Part shown: piece after piece, positions 55,401-63,628 of the stretch
How the letters are laid out: each line of letters opens with the position of its first letter
Numbering within the stretch: the first letter of the stretch is position 1
Translations under genes and position numbers: made by a program
NCBI RefSeq assembly: GCF_014636475.1
Contig: NZ_BMEL01000002.1
Location: 62,001 to 126,000 of the forward strand
Length of the DNA stretch: 64,000 bases
From: Halobacillus andaensis
GTDB taxonomy: Bacteria; Bacillota; Bacilli; Bacillales; Halobacillaceae
Reading direction: 5' to 3'
Notes under the pieces: model-generated
What the model was told of the DNA's origin: nothing
The model's database searches: none
The model's input: only the letters and a program-made list of their open reading frames with translations

Positions 55401-55649
55401 TCAACTTTCCCTTAGGGAAACCACTTTTGTATCACTAATTGTTTGCTCAACCATATCAAGTATCAATGTAGCACCTTTTAAAGCAAATAACTCACCGGTT
55501 CTTAATCTAGTATAAGACATTAATAAAATAATAGTCTCTGGATCCTTAATGTTGTTATAATCCTTAATCCATGTGATAGGGGAGAGCAACATATAAAATA
55601 AAGTTCCGTGCATTACGCTCCGTAGCTCTCTAAATGCTTCGGGTATCAT
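55401..55649 (-). pseudogene. Tyrosine recombinase (integrase) remnant
   Basis: 82 residues only. The segment IILLMSYTRLRTGELFALKG, then ATLILDM, matches the first catalytic-Arg block of phage integrases (TGLRxGELxALxWxDI). The His-x-x-Arg and Tyr blocks are absent, so it cannot be active. It marks decayed mobile-element machinery inside the island. Confidence 0.65.
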
Positions 55650-55734
55650 AGTTTGCTTTCCTTAAATGGCGGAGAGCGAAGTTTTTGATGAATTTTAAAG
55701 TGGAATTCAGTGCTTAGAAGGGAGTGGGGAAAAA

Positions 55735-56160
55735 GTGACCGACAATTTAACCAAATCACAACGTATAAAGAATATGAAAGCAATTAAATCCAGATCAAAA
55801 TTAGAGGATAATATTACAAAGGCATTGTGGAGAAGAGGAATTCGCTTTAGAAAGAATAATAGTAAGTTAATAGGAAAACCCGATATTTCTATTAAGACTT
55901 ACAAAATTGTTATATTTGTTGATTCTTGTTTTTTTCACTGTTGCCCTAAACATGGGAATACACCAAAGTCAAATCAAGATTATTGGTTGAAAAAACTAGA
56001 AAGGAACAAAAAAAGGGATAAAGAAGTGTCCAATCATTATAAAAATAATGATTGGAATATATTAAGGGTTTGGGAGCATGAATTCAAAGAAAATTTTGAA
56101 CAAGCTGTAGGAAAAATTGAAAAATTTATTATGGATTCCAAAAAATCAAAAAGGGATTAG
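55735..56160 (+). CDS. vsr: Very short patch repair endonuclease Vsr
   Basis: 141 residues. Order: QRIKNMKAIKSRSKLED, GKPDIS with the catalytic Asp, and VDSCFFHCCPKHGNTPKSNQ, then YWLKKLERNKKRD. The usual DGCFWHGCP zinc and active-site segment is altered to DSCFFHCCP. Vsr nicks at T:G mismatches left by deamination of 5-methylcytosine, so it complements the two C5 methyltransferases. GTG start with GGGAGTGGGG upstream. Confidence 0.92.
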   Translation: MTDNLTKSQRIKNMKAIKSRSKLEDNITKALWRRGIRFRKNNSKLIGKPDISIKTYKIVIFVDSCFFHCCPKHGNTPKSNQDYWLKKLERNKKRDKEVSNHYKNNDWNILRVWEHEFKENFEQAVGKIEKFIMDSKKSKRD

Positions 56161-56183
56161 AAATTAATGCTAATCCCTTTTTG
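56147..56183. terminator. Bidirectional terminator between vsr and the Z1 gene
   Basis: AAAAAGGGATTAG pairs with CTAATCCCTTTTT; convergent genes end on both sides. Confidence 0.85.
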
Positions 56184-56185
56184 AT

Positions 56186-58180
56186 TTATTCTAAAGCATC
56201 TGTAGTTGAAAACATAAAGTATTCTTTTCCATCTGGAAAACGGAGGTTTGGCACCCACCTAGGTTCATCATCTATTTGCCATCCTTTATCGGTGTTATCT
56301 GAATTATAACGATACATGATTAAAGTCGGTCCATCTGTTTCATACTTGTTTTGGTCACTAGGTGACAACATTGCTCTTGCACCAAATTTTATATCCTTAT
56401 TTTCGCTAACGAAAATATATCCACGAGAATAATTATTATCAATATAGTTTAAGCAAGCTTTAACAGCTTCTTTGTCCCATGTTTCACCTTCCGTTTTTTC
56501 ATGAGCAGTTAAATTAATTATTTCCTTCATTTCTTTAATCGGTATCGTTTTAAGTTGATTGTCCTCTTTGTATTGACTTAATATTTTGTCTAGAACTATT
56601 AAATTCTCAGAGAGAGGATATTGTGGAAAATAGCTTTTTCCTGCTTTGTAAAATAAGATGGAGTCTAGATAGATTACATTAGTTCTTGTGGGTCTAATTA
56701 ATGAATGTTTCGACCGTGAAAGTAAGAGTGCTTTCATTTCACTAGGATCGGAAGTTGCAATTACTTGTCGTAGTTGCTTCTCCGATTCATAAATATTCTT
56801 AAATACGTCTAATATAGACTTCGAGGTATAGAATCGTACTACATCCATGTCATTTGCTCTATAGCCATACATTCGTGCGTGTTGAAGTAAAGTGTCTACC
56901 TTAGGTGCCTGACTAGTCCTGCCATAATAACTAACTAACAAACCTTTAATAGTTACTCCTCTACTCAATTTATTGCCGCCAATCAATATATTAAAAGGGG
57001 CCACATAGCTAGGAACCTTATGATTGCTTCCCGAAATTAGGAGTTGACTCTGGGTACTTGGAATATTAATTTGGATTTCTTCTAAAACTTCATCAAATTC
57101 CGGGAGGCTATCATGAGTAGAGCGCAAATCTAAATAAGCTTCATTAAGATAACTTCGTGCTATATTAAGTTTTTCAGGGTCTGGGTGATCATTATTTAGA
57201 CTATGGGATAGAGTTCTAATAAAGCTATCTATTAAGGTTTTCAAACGTTTGTGATCATCTTTCTTATGGCTGACGTGGCATAAAAAGGAATAACTTGCTC
57301 CTTCCTCATTAATTAATTTTACTGAAGCGCCAACTAAAAACGAGCACAGAGCTTGCCGAAGACCAGTAGGTATAGCAAATCCGTATCCCCTCTCTCCATC
57401 CTCACTCATTATAGAATCAATTTCTTCATCTCTGAATTCACGCATAGTTTTAACATCTTCTTCGAAGAATTCTTCTCCCCCTACATAACCTTCACCAGGA
57501 TCAAACTTAATGGTGAAGTCAGGAGCAAAATCACTATCTGCGCCTTGTAGTAACAATGCCTGTGGAGTTGCTGTTACTTGAATATAGACATGGTTTTTAA
57601 AGCTTTCTCTTAATTCCACAATACATTTATTTACTTTACTTAACTCTTCTTGTTCATTATTAGTCATAGTATTTAAACTGGCTTGATCTGCCTCATCATC
57701 AAATATTATTGGTCGAGTGTCTGAATGAAGTTTACCTTTCACAAGTTGATTTAATTTTGGGAGATTACTACTATTTTTGGTAGATACAAGAATTACACCA
57801 TTATTATTTAGCTCAGATTCTTGTTCTTCTTCAGTAAAATTTCCCCAATCATCTTTTCCGAAAGTCTGAAACCATGGGAGAATAGCAGTTACTCTATCTA
57901 TAGTCTGTTGGTAAAGCCAGAGGTTATCGGACGTAAGGATGATAAACAATTTATGGCCGCTTTCTGCAGCAAGGGAAAGGGTAGCTAACATATTATTAGT
58001 TTTACCACTTTGTACTTGTCCATAGAGGAGCCCTTTTCTTGTCCCTTGGTCAGCTGTACCAATTTTCTCGTTAAGTTTTGAAGCTGTTTCTATGATTTCG
58101 TTTGTTGCATTAGCATTACCATTAAGCTCTCTTGTAATATTTCTCTTCAACCTTTTTATTCTCGGATTCTCTTTTTCCAT
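56186..58180 (-). CDS. Z1-domain ATPase
   Basis: 664 residues. SF2-like motor: Walker A GQVQSGKT (54-61), DDEAD box (161-165), VTATPQALLL as motif III, then the Z1 core GGNKLSRGVTIKGLLVSYYG followed by TLLQHARMYGYR (motifs V and VI). Z1 proteins are known from restriction and defence loci with MutL/MORC ATPases, PLD nucleases and methyltransferases. AGGAGG 7 nt before ATG 58180; it follows the PLD gene by 10 bp. No MutL-like ATPase is present here. Confidence 0.9.
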   Translation of the reverse strand: MEKENPRIKRLKRNITRELNGNANATNEIIETASKLNEKIGTADQGTRKGLLYGQVQSGKTNNMLATLSLAAESGHKLFIILTSDNLWLYQQTIDRVTAILPWFQTFGKDDWGNFTEEEQESELNNNGVILVSTKNSSNLPKLNQLVKGKLHSDTRPIIFDDEADQASLNTMTNNEQEELSKVNKCIVELRESFKNHVYIQVTATPQALLLQGADSDFAPDFTIKFDPGEGYVGGEEFFEEDVKTMREFRDEEIDSIMSEDGERGYGFAIPTGLRQALCSFLVGASVKLINEEGASYSFLCHVSHKKDDHKRLKTLIDSFIRTLSHSLNNDHPDPEKLNIARSYLNEAYLDLRSTHDSLPEFDEVLEEIQINIPSTQSQLLISGSNHKVPSYVAPFNILIGGNKLSRGVTIKGLLVSYYGRTSQAPKVDTLLQHARMYGYRANDMDVVRFYTSKSILDVFKNIYESEKQLRQVIATSDPSEMKALLLSRSKHSLIRPTRTNVIYLDSILFYKAGKSYFPQYPLSENLIVLDKILSQYKEDNQLKTIPIKEMKEIINLTAHEKTEGETWDKEAVKACLNYIDNNYSRGYIFVSENKDIKFGARAMLSPSDQNKYETDGPTLIMYRYNSDNTDKGWQIDDEPRWVPNLRFPDGKEYFMFSTTDALE

Positions 58181-58190
58181 AATAATCCTC

Positions 58191-59126
58191 CTAGCTAAAG
58201 TCCAAAAAGTATGATTCGTCATTTATTTTATATAAGGTAACAAAATTTCTACCATATTGATCTAAATGGTCAATTGTAATAAATTCTCCATCCTGTAATC
58301 CAAGTCTTCTTCTAAAGTACCTTCCTAGAATGCTATTATCATAACTCGACTGTATTGCTTTTGAATTTGCTTGAGCCATAACACAAGCAAAAGATTCTCC
58401 GTCGTCAGTAATGATTGTGAATCTTTCACCTCTCTCAGGAAAAAAACCGAGATTGTTTTGATGTGTTGATAATGGTACAGGGATATATGCTTGGTTTCTG
58501 TCTCTCCCCTCTCTATGCCCCCAGTTAAGGCCGCTTTTAGTATGAACCTGGCGAGGTTTATTCGCTTCTGTAAGCATTAATTCTACAAACGGTTCATTTT
58601 GTACAAGTCTCCCTACTGCGGATGTATTGATTCCTCTTGCTCCTTGCTCATAACTAAAGTTAATATAGTCGCTAACACGCTCGTCATCGCAACTTATTAC
58701 ATTAACCTCATTAAAAAGGTATTCTACTTCATTAGCTTCGACGAGTTTAACCACTTCCTTGTTTTTACTGAATCCATTTCTAGTCAAGTTTGGAGAACCA
58801 ATGAAAGCTACATCTTGAAGTGTGATATCTCCTTTCCAATAATAAATTTTTGAATGAATTGGAGGTTCACCATAATAATATTTGATGGATAGTCTTTCTC
58901 TGTATTTTTCCAATAGCTCGTTATATTGATTATGATCCCAAATCGGAATTGAATTGTGATGCGCCATTCCAATGATTACTTCAAGATGAAGAGAATCAAA
59001 TGATTTTAATAGGTTGAGAATATATGAAGGGGAAGAATACCCTGTTAGCACTTTTAAGGTAGTCCTTCCCTCGTTTAATGGCTTCTCAACAATGTGTCTT
59101 AGAAAATTAGATGAAATTACAGGCAT
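58191..59126 (-). CDS. NgoFVII-like PLD-family restriction endonuclease
   Basis: 311 residues. N-terminal phospholipase-D nuclease with HSK (91-93) and GSPNLTRNGF (110-119), the HxK...GSxN signature. The C-terminal half (GLNWGHREGRDRNQAYIPVP, FTIITDDGESF) resembles the B3-like DNA-recognition domain of NgoFVII/BfiI-type enzymes, which cut DNA without metal. It is divergent from the second C5 methyltransferase and co-directional with the Z1 gene. Confidence 0.87.
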   Translation of the reverse strand: MPVISSNFLRHIVEKPLNEGRTTLKVLTGYSSPSYILNLLKSFDSLHLEVIIGMAHHNSIPIWDHNQYNELLEKYRERLSIKYYYGEPPIHSKIYYWKGDITLQDVAFIGSPNLTRNGFSKNKEVVKLVEANEVEYLFNEVNVISCDDERVSDYINFSYEQGARGINTSAVGRLVQNEPFVELMLTEANKPRQVHTKSGLNWGHREGRDRNQAYIPVPLSTHQNNLGFFPERGERFTIITDDGESFACVMAQANSKAIQSSYDNSILGRYFRRRLGLQDGEFITIDHLDQYGRNFVTLYKINDESYFLDFS

Positions 59127-59292
59127 AAAACAAATCTCCTTAAGTAAATTTTCCCATTAATATCCTTGTTTCTACAATTGAGGACAAAATTCCTTCTAGA
59201 AACCATAAAAAAAGTAACTGTTTCAAATTGCTGCATTTCAGCTTATCTTCTTGTATAATAAGTAAATAAGAAAATTATTGGAGTGTCTTAAT

Positions 59293-60402
59293 ATGGAATT
59301 TAAATTAGGAGAGTTGTTTTGCGGTCCCGGAGGAATTGCTTTAGGTGCAAAAAATTCTATCGTTACAAATAAAAATGAAGAATATAGAATTACGCATGCG
59401 TGGGCAAATGATTTCGATGAAGCAACTTGTAGGACTTATCGACATAATATCTGCCCGTCTGAACCAGATTCTGTCATCCATGAGGATGTAAGAAAGCTTA
59501 ATTTAAAATCTTTAAGCGATATTGATGGTTTTGCCTTTGGATTCCCCTGTAATGACTTTAGTTTAGTAGGAGAAAAGAAAGGTTTTGAAGGCGATTTTGG
59601 GCCTTTGTATTCTTATGGTGTTGAAGTCTTAAATGAACAACAACCAAAATGGTTTGTTGCTGAAAATGTAGGTGGTTTGAGCAGTTCTAATGAAGGTAGT
59701 GCATTTATAAAAATTCTAGAGGACCTTAAAAATGCAGGTAAAGGTTACAAAATCACACCTCATTTATATAAATTTGAAGAATACGGTGTTCCTCAAGCTC
59801 GACATAGAATAATAATAGTAGGAATAAGAGAGGATATTAAAGTTAATTTTAAAGTTCCTGCACCGAGTGGAGAATTTAAAACTGCATCTGATGCGATTGA
59901 CTCACCCCCTATTCCGAATGATGCTCATAACCATGAGTTTACTAAGCATAAACAACATGTGATAGATATGTTGAATTATATCCCTCCAGGTGAAAACGCA
60001 TGGTACGAGGGTATTCCAGAGCATATGCGATTAAAGGTAAAAAAAACGAGAATGAGTCAGATATATAAAAGGCTAAACCCTGATAAACCTGCCTACACCG
60101 TAACAGGTAGTGGCGGCGGCGGTACACATATGTATCACTATAGCGAGCCGCGAGCTTTAACTAATAGGGAACGTGCTAGGTTACAAACTTTTCCTGATGA
60201 TTTTGAGTTTCTTGGAAGTAAAGAATCGGTAAGAAAGCAAATTGGTATGGCAGTCCCTCCAAAAGGTGCAGAGGTTATATTTAGAGCAATTCTTAATACT
60301 TTTGCAGGTATTGAATACGAAAGCGTAAGTCCTAAATGGGAAATGGAACTAAGAGAAGTATTGTCAGCACCGGTCGTTAAACAAATAGAAATGAAAATAT
60401 AA
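59293..60402 (+). CDS. DNA (cytosine-5) methyltransferase with PCN catalytic motif
   Basis: 369 residues. Motif I ELFCGPGGIALG, motif IV GFPCNDFSLVG with nucleophile Cys86, VI ENVGGL, VIII QARHRIIIVG, IX RERARLQTFPDDF, X KQIGMAVPP. Asn87 replaces the usual Gln of PCQ. The short recognition region contains TVTGSGGGGTHMYHY. Presumed cognate modifier for the divergent NgoFVII-like nuclease. ATG 59293 has GGAG 9 nt upstream. Confidence 0.9.
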   Translation: MEFKLGELFCGPGGIALGAKNSIVTNKNEEYRITHAWANDFDEATCRTYRHNICPSEPDSVIHEDVRKLNLKSLSDIDGFAFGFPCNDFSLVGEKKGFEGDFGPLYSYGVEVLNEQQPKWFVAENVGGLSSSNEGSAFIKILEDLKNAGKGYKITPHLYKFEEYGVPQARHRIIIVGIREDIKVNFKVPAPSGEFKTASDAIDSPPIPNDAHNHEFTKHKQHVIDMLNYIPPGENAWYEGIPEHMRLKVKKTRMSQIYKRLNPDKPAYTVTGSGGGGTHMYHYSEPRALTNRERARLQTFPDDFEFLGSKESVRKQIGMAVPPKGAEVIFRAILNTFAGIEYESVSPKWEMELREVLSAPVVKQIEMKI

Positions 60403-60407
60403 TCCTA

Positions 60408-60449
60408 AAAAACCTTTCAATAGTTCTCTGAACTTTTGAGAGGTTTTTT
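60408..60449 (+). terminator. Terminator after the second methyltransferase
   Basis: AAAAAACCTTTCAA pairs with TTGAGAGGTTTTTT (one G-U pair). It separates the methyltransferase from the helicase pair. Confidence 0.85.
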
Positions 60450-60655
60450 CAAAATATACTCTACTTAAATCAGAATCCTGGATGTTGATTGTAATAGCGA
60501 AGGAATTAAGAAAAGTTTAGCCACTATATTATATTCTCTATAATCAGTACAACTACTTTATAGAGAAATTTTGCTCTTGACTACAACGTAATCTATGAGT
60601 CTTTATATGATACAATTCGTACAAATAATATATTTTCTGAAGAGGATGAGAATTA

Positions 60656-62665
60656 ATGGCTAACAGTTTTTATTTTCAAAATTTAGATGAAGAAACGTTG
60701 ACGGATACAAGGATTAATGAAGTATTAGAAGAATTAGAAAGTTATGCCGAAAAGGAGAAGAAACAAGTCTATGTTATTGATAAACCAGTTAGTGAAAAAA
60801 AATATCAATATTCGTATAAAAAAGCAATTGTAGTTCTTGTACCCCAAGTGAAAATTTTAATCATTAATTTTGGGGAAGATTCGGAAGAATTCGATGATTT
60901 TTTTAATGATTTCATTGAAGATCTAGGTTATATTTCTGATAAGTATGAATATAAAAGCTTCTTAGGAAGACCAAGAAAATGGGAAAGGGATTTAATTAAA
61001 TCAGTTAGTCTGGAAACCAGCGATGACATTCGTTCATTTATTGAAGAGAACGGTTTATCAGGTATTGAGGCGCGCAAAGGGGAACTGTTAATCTCCTTAT
61101 TAACTGGGAGTATCAACGATATCGAGAGGGTAGATGGTGATGTACCTACAAGCACATTAGAGCAAATCAAAAGAAATATCGTCTTATTTGATGGTGAACA
61201 AACTAGGTTTATATTTCAACATAAGAATAAGGATAGAGTAACAATTCAAGGTTTGGCTGGAACAGGTAAAACTGAATTGCTCTTACATAAATTAAAAAAC
61301 ATTTATGTTAACGAAGAGGATACAAAGATCTTTTTCACATGTTTTAATAAGATATTGGCAAAAAATTTGAAGGAACGAATACCTGATTTTTTCGATTTTA
61401 TGAAAGTTGGAGAACAAATTAAATGGAATGAACGATTATGGGTTGAAAGAAGTTGGGGTTCACAGGCCAATAGAAATTCTGGAGTTTACAGCTTTATATG
61501 CAACCATTATGGGATACCTTTTCAAAGGTATAGATGGGGATTGACTTTCGAATCCGTTTGTAAAAATGCACTAGATAAACTTAATCAACTTGAAGAAGAG
61601 CGGAGTTTTGAACCTTTTTTTGACTATATGCTGATTGATGAAAGTCAGGATTTTAACGAAGCTTTTTTTCAACTTTGTGAAAAAGTAACTAAAAAGCAAG
61701 TCTACATAGCAGGTGATATCTTTCAGAATATTTATGATTATAATTCCATAGCTGAAAATAAACCTGATTTTCTCTTGAATAAAGTTTATAGAACTGATCC
61801 TAAAACTTTAATGTTTGCACATACAGTTGGTTTTGGACTGCTAGAGAGACCAGTTGTTAGGTGGTTAAGTGATGAAGAATGGGAAGCATGTGGCTACAAT
61901 ATTGAAAAAGAAGGAGAATACTATACTTTTTCAAGAGAACCTCTAAAAAGGTTCGAGAATTTAGATGAAGATATTATTAGTTTGCAACTTTCAACTGCTG
62001 AAAGTGATAAGTATTTAGATGAAGTACTTTGGTCTCTAAGGGATATTAAGGATAAAAATCCTACTGTTGAAGCTGGAGATATTGGTGTTGTTTTCCTAGA
62101 AAATCACGACAAAAACTATGCCCTTGCAGAGGAACTAAGTATAAGAATAGATCAGGAGTTTGGTTGGTCATCTGTTAAGGGCTATGAGGTAAAAGCAAAA
62201 GGTAAAGATTCTTTATTTATTAGTAATAGAAACAATATAAAAGGCTTAGAGTTTCCTTTTATAGTTTGTATAACAACAACCTCTCTAAATACTCATACTT
62301 CAATTAGAAATTCTCTATACATGATGCTTACTCGATCATTCATTACTAGTTATTTAATTCTTTCTGAAAACAATGGAGATTTAAATTCAAAACTAGAGGG
62401 TGCAGTAGAAACAATTATGGATACTGGGAAACTTGAGGTAAAGGAGCCAAAACCCTCTGAAATAATGGATAAATCTAAGCTTATGTTAGAAGCAAGTGGG
62501 GATAAGTCCCAATATGAAATAGTAGAAGATATATTGTTGTCCTTTGATATAGATGATTCTAAAACTAAACAAAAAATGCACACGTTAGTCAATGTTATGT
62601 TAAAAGATAGTGTTGATACAGATAAGATTTACACACTAATTAATCAAAATATTGGTTTTATTTAG
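60656..62665 (+). CDS. SF1 (UvrD/Rep-like) helicase with an unknown N-terminal domain
   Basis: 669 residues. The first 190 form an unrecognised domain (KKAIVVLVPQVKILIINFG). Then Walker A GLAGTGKTELL (199-206), Walker B YMLIDESQDF (DESQD 328-332), VYIAGDIFQNIYDY, VYRTDP, NNIKGLEFPFIVCI and a terminal RNSLYMMLTRS, the SF1A motif order. The motor is compact with reduced accessory domains. AGAGGATG 8 nt before the ATG. It forms a pair with the next gene, 10 bp downstream. Confidence 0.85.
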   Translation: MANSFYFQNLDEETLTDTRINEVLEELESYAEKEKKQVYVIDKPVSEKKYQYSYKKAIVVLVPQVKILIINFGEDSEEFDDFFNDFIEDLGYISDKYEYKSFLGRPRKWERDLIKSVSLETSDDIRSFIEENGLSGIEARKGELLISLLTGSINDIERVDGDVPTSTLEQIKRNIVLFDGEQTRFIFQHKNKDRVTIQGLAGTGKTELLLHKLKNIYVNEEDTKIFFTCFNKILAKNLKERIPDFFDFMKVGEQIKWNERLWVERSWGSQANRNSGVYSFICNHYGIPFQRYRWGLTFESVCKNALDKLNQLEEERSFEPFFDYMLIDESQDFNEAFFQLCEKVTKKQVYIAGDIFQNIYDYNSIAENKPDFLLNKVYRTDPKTLMFAHTVGFGLLERPVVRWLSDEEWEACGYNIEKEGEYYTFSREPLKRFENLDEDIISLQLSTAESDKYLDEVLWSLRDIKDKNPTVEAGDIGVVFLENHDKNYALAEELSIRIDQEFGWSSVKGYEVKAKGKDSLFISNRNNIKGLEFPFIVCITTTSLNTHTSIRNSLYMMLTRSFITSYLILSENNGDLNSKLEGAVETIMDTGKLEVKEPKPSEIMDKSKLMLEASGDKSQYEIVEDILLSFDIDDSKTKQKMHTLVNVMLKDSVDTDKIYTLINQNIGFI

Positions 62666-62675
62666 GATGTTTATT

Positions 62676-63329
62676 ATGAAAGAGTTTAAAGTGGAAATGA
62701 CCAGGAGACTAGTTGAGTTAGCCTCAAATCCAATTAGAACTAAAAATAATATTATAATACTATTGCTTGAAGCTATTCCATTACTTACGTATGGTGAACC
62801 TTCAGGTAGGCCGACAAAAGAACATGTTATCCTAAGATTCGATAAAATGCAGCGTCTATTTTTTGTTTTGGAAGATAAATATTTTTCTTTTAAATTTCCT
62901 TTCAATATTGATACTAGAGAACAACAAATCAACCCTGTAATCTATGATTCTGTTACAGAACTTGAGATAAATGGGAAGAATCTTGCCGCAATTAAATTAG
63001 CGTATGAAGAGATTTTTGTAGAAACAGAAAATCAAGGGATTCTTGAGTTAGATTCAGAATTACTTCATATAATGGAAATATTTGAAATGGAGCCAAACAA
63101 GGATCATTTGTGGGTGATACTTAAGAATTTATTAAAGTTTGAATCAGGTTACTTACGATATGATTATGATGAAAAACATGAGAATGGAAGATTACATCCA
63201 TTAAACCATCTAGATATAAATTACTCTTCTGGGAATACATTTAAAATAGGGGTTAATTGTAGAATTAGTTCTGAAATGTTTATTGACATTTTAAATATTA
63301 ATACGAATAGTTATTATATTTCAGAATAA
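62676..63329 (+). CDS. Unrecognised partner of the SF1 helicase
   Basis: 217 residues, soluble, mixed alpha/beta. The C-terminal part has a conserved-looking YDYDEKHENGRLHPLNHLDI followed by NTFKIGVNCRISSEMFIDIL; the HPLNHL stretch recalls DUF2290-type proteins, an association I hold only weakly. No nuclease motif is certain. ATG 62676 has AGGA 8 nt upstream. Strict coupling to the helicase suggests a two-component system. Confidence 0.65.
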   Translation: MKEFKVEMTRRLVELASNPIRTKNNIIILLLEAIPLLTYGEPSGRPTKEHVILRFDKMQRLFFVLEDKYFSFKFPFNIDTREQQINPVIYDSVTELEINGKNLAAIKLAYEEIFVETENQGILELDSELLHIMEIFEMEPNKDHLWVILKNLLKFESGYLRYDYDEKHENGRLHPLNHLDINYSSGNTFKIGVNCRISSEMFIDILNINTNSYYISE

Positions 63330-63482
63330 AAGATATAAATGTAAGAACTTTCCTTTGTGAATCTGGAAGATGAGTAATGGAGAATTCCATTAGATACTTT
63401 AAAGTAGCTTATCCAAATGAAAATGTAGAAGTAAAATATATACCTAATATCAATTAATTGCTAATAAAGAGTTTAAGTAAGA

Positions 63483-63526
63483 GTGTCTGCCCCCTCTCGT
63501 TAAAGCAATAACGCAGTGGGGGTCAG
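63483..63526. repeat. Island-flanking hairpin repeat, right copy
   Basis: CTGCCCCC and GGGGGTCAG pair across a loop with AAAGCAATAACGCAGT, as in the copy at 54463. GTGCTTTTTTT follows, so it could also terminate the helicase pair. Confidence 0.75.
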
Positions 63527-63558
63527 TTTAGGTGCTTTTTTTGACCGCCAAACCCAGG

Positions 63559-63588
63559 TTGCAGTTGGACAAGATCTAATTATATGAT
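63559..63588 (+). promoter_or_regulatory. Promoter of the GntR regulator gene
   Basis: TTGCAG (63559-63564), 18-nt spacer, TATGAT (63583-63588), followed by the palindrome-rich TATCGTATACGTACGT, a possible autoregulatory operator. Confidence 0.55.
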
Positions 63589-63628
63589 TATCGTATACGT
63601 ACGTCAGGTTTACATATAGGAGGCTGTC

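Larger units (their letters stand above)
63330..63628. other. Right-hand junction of the island
   Basis: About 300 bp. AT-rich to about 63480, then a hairpin repeat, then sequence of chromosomal character. No convincing gene. Confidence 0.5.

Noticed and set aside
58333-58341. TTATCATAA as an SCC-type right attachment site
   Set aside because: It lies inside the PLD nuclease coding sequence and does not coincide with a boundary.
51808-60402. DISARM, BREX, Dnd or type I restriction system
   Set aside because: No DrmA/B, BrxC/PglZ, DndC/D/E or HsdS/HsdR-like genes are present; the motifs point to C5 methyltransferases, a PLD nuclease and a Z1 protein instead.
63377-63450. Short open frame after the helicase partner
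   Set aside because: Only about 23 codons, no ribosome site and no recognisable sequence.
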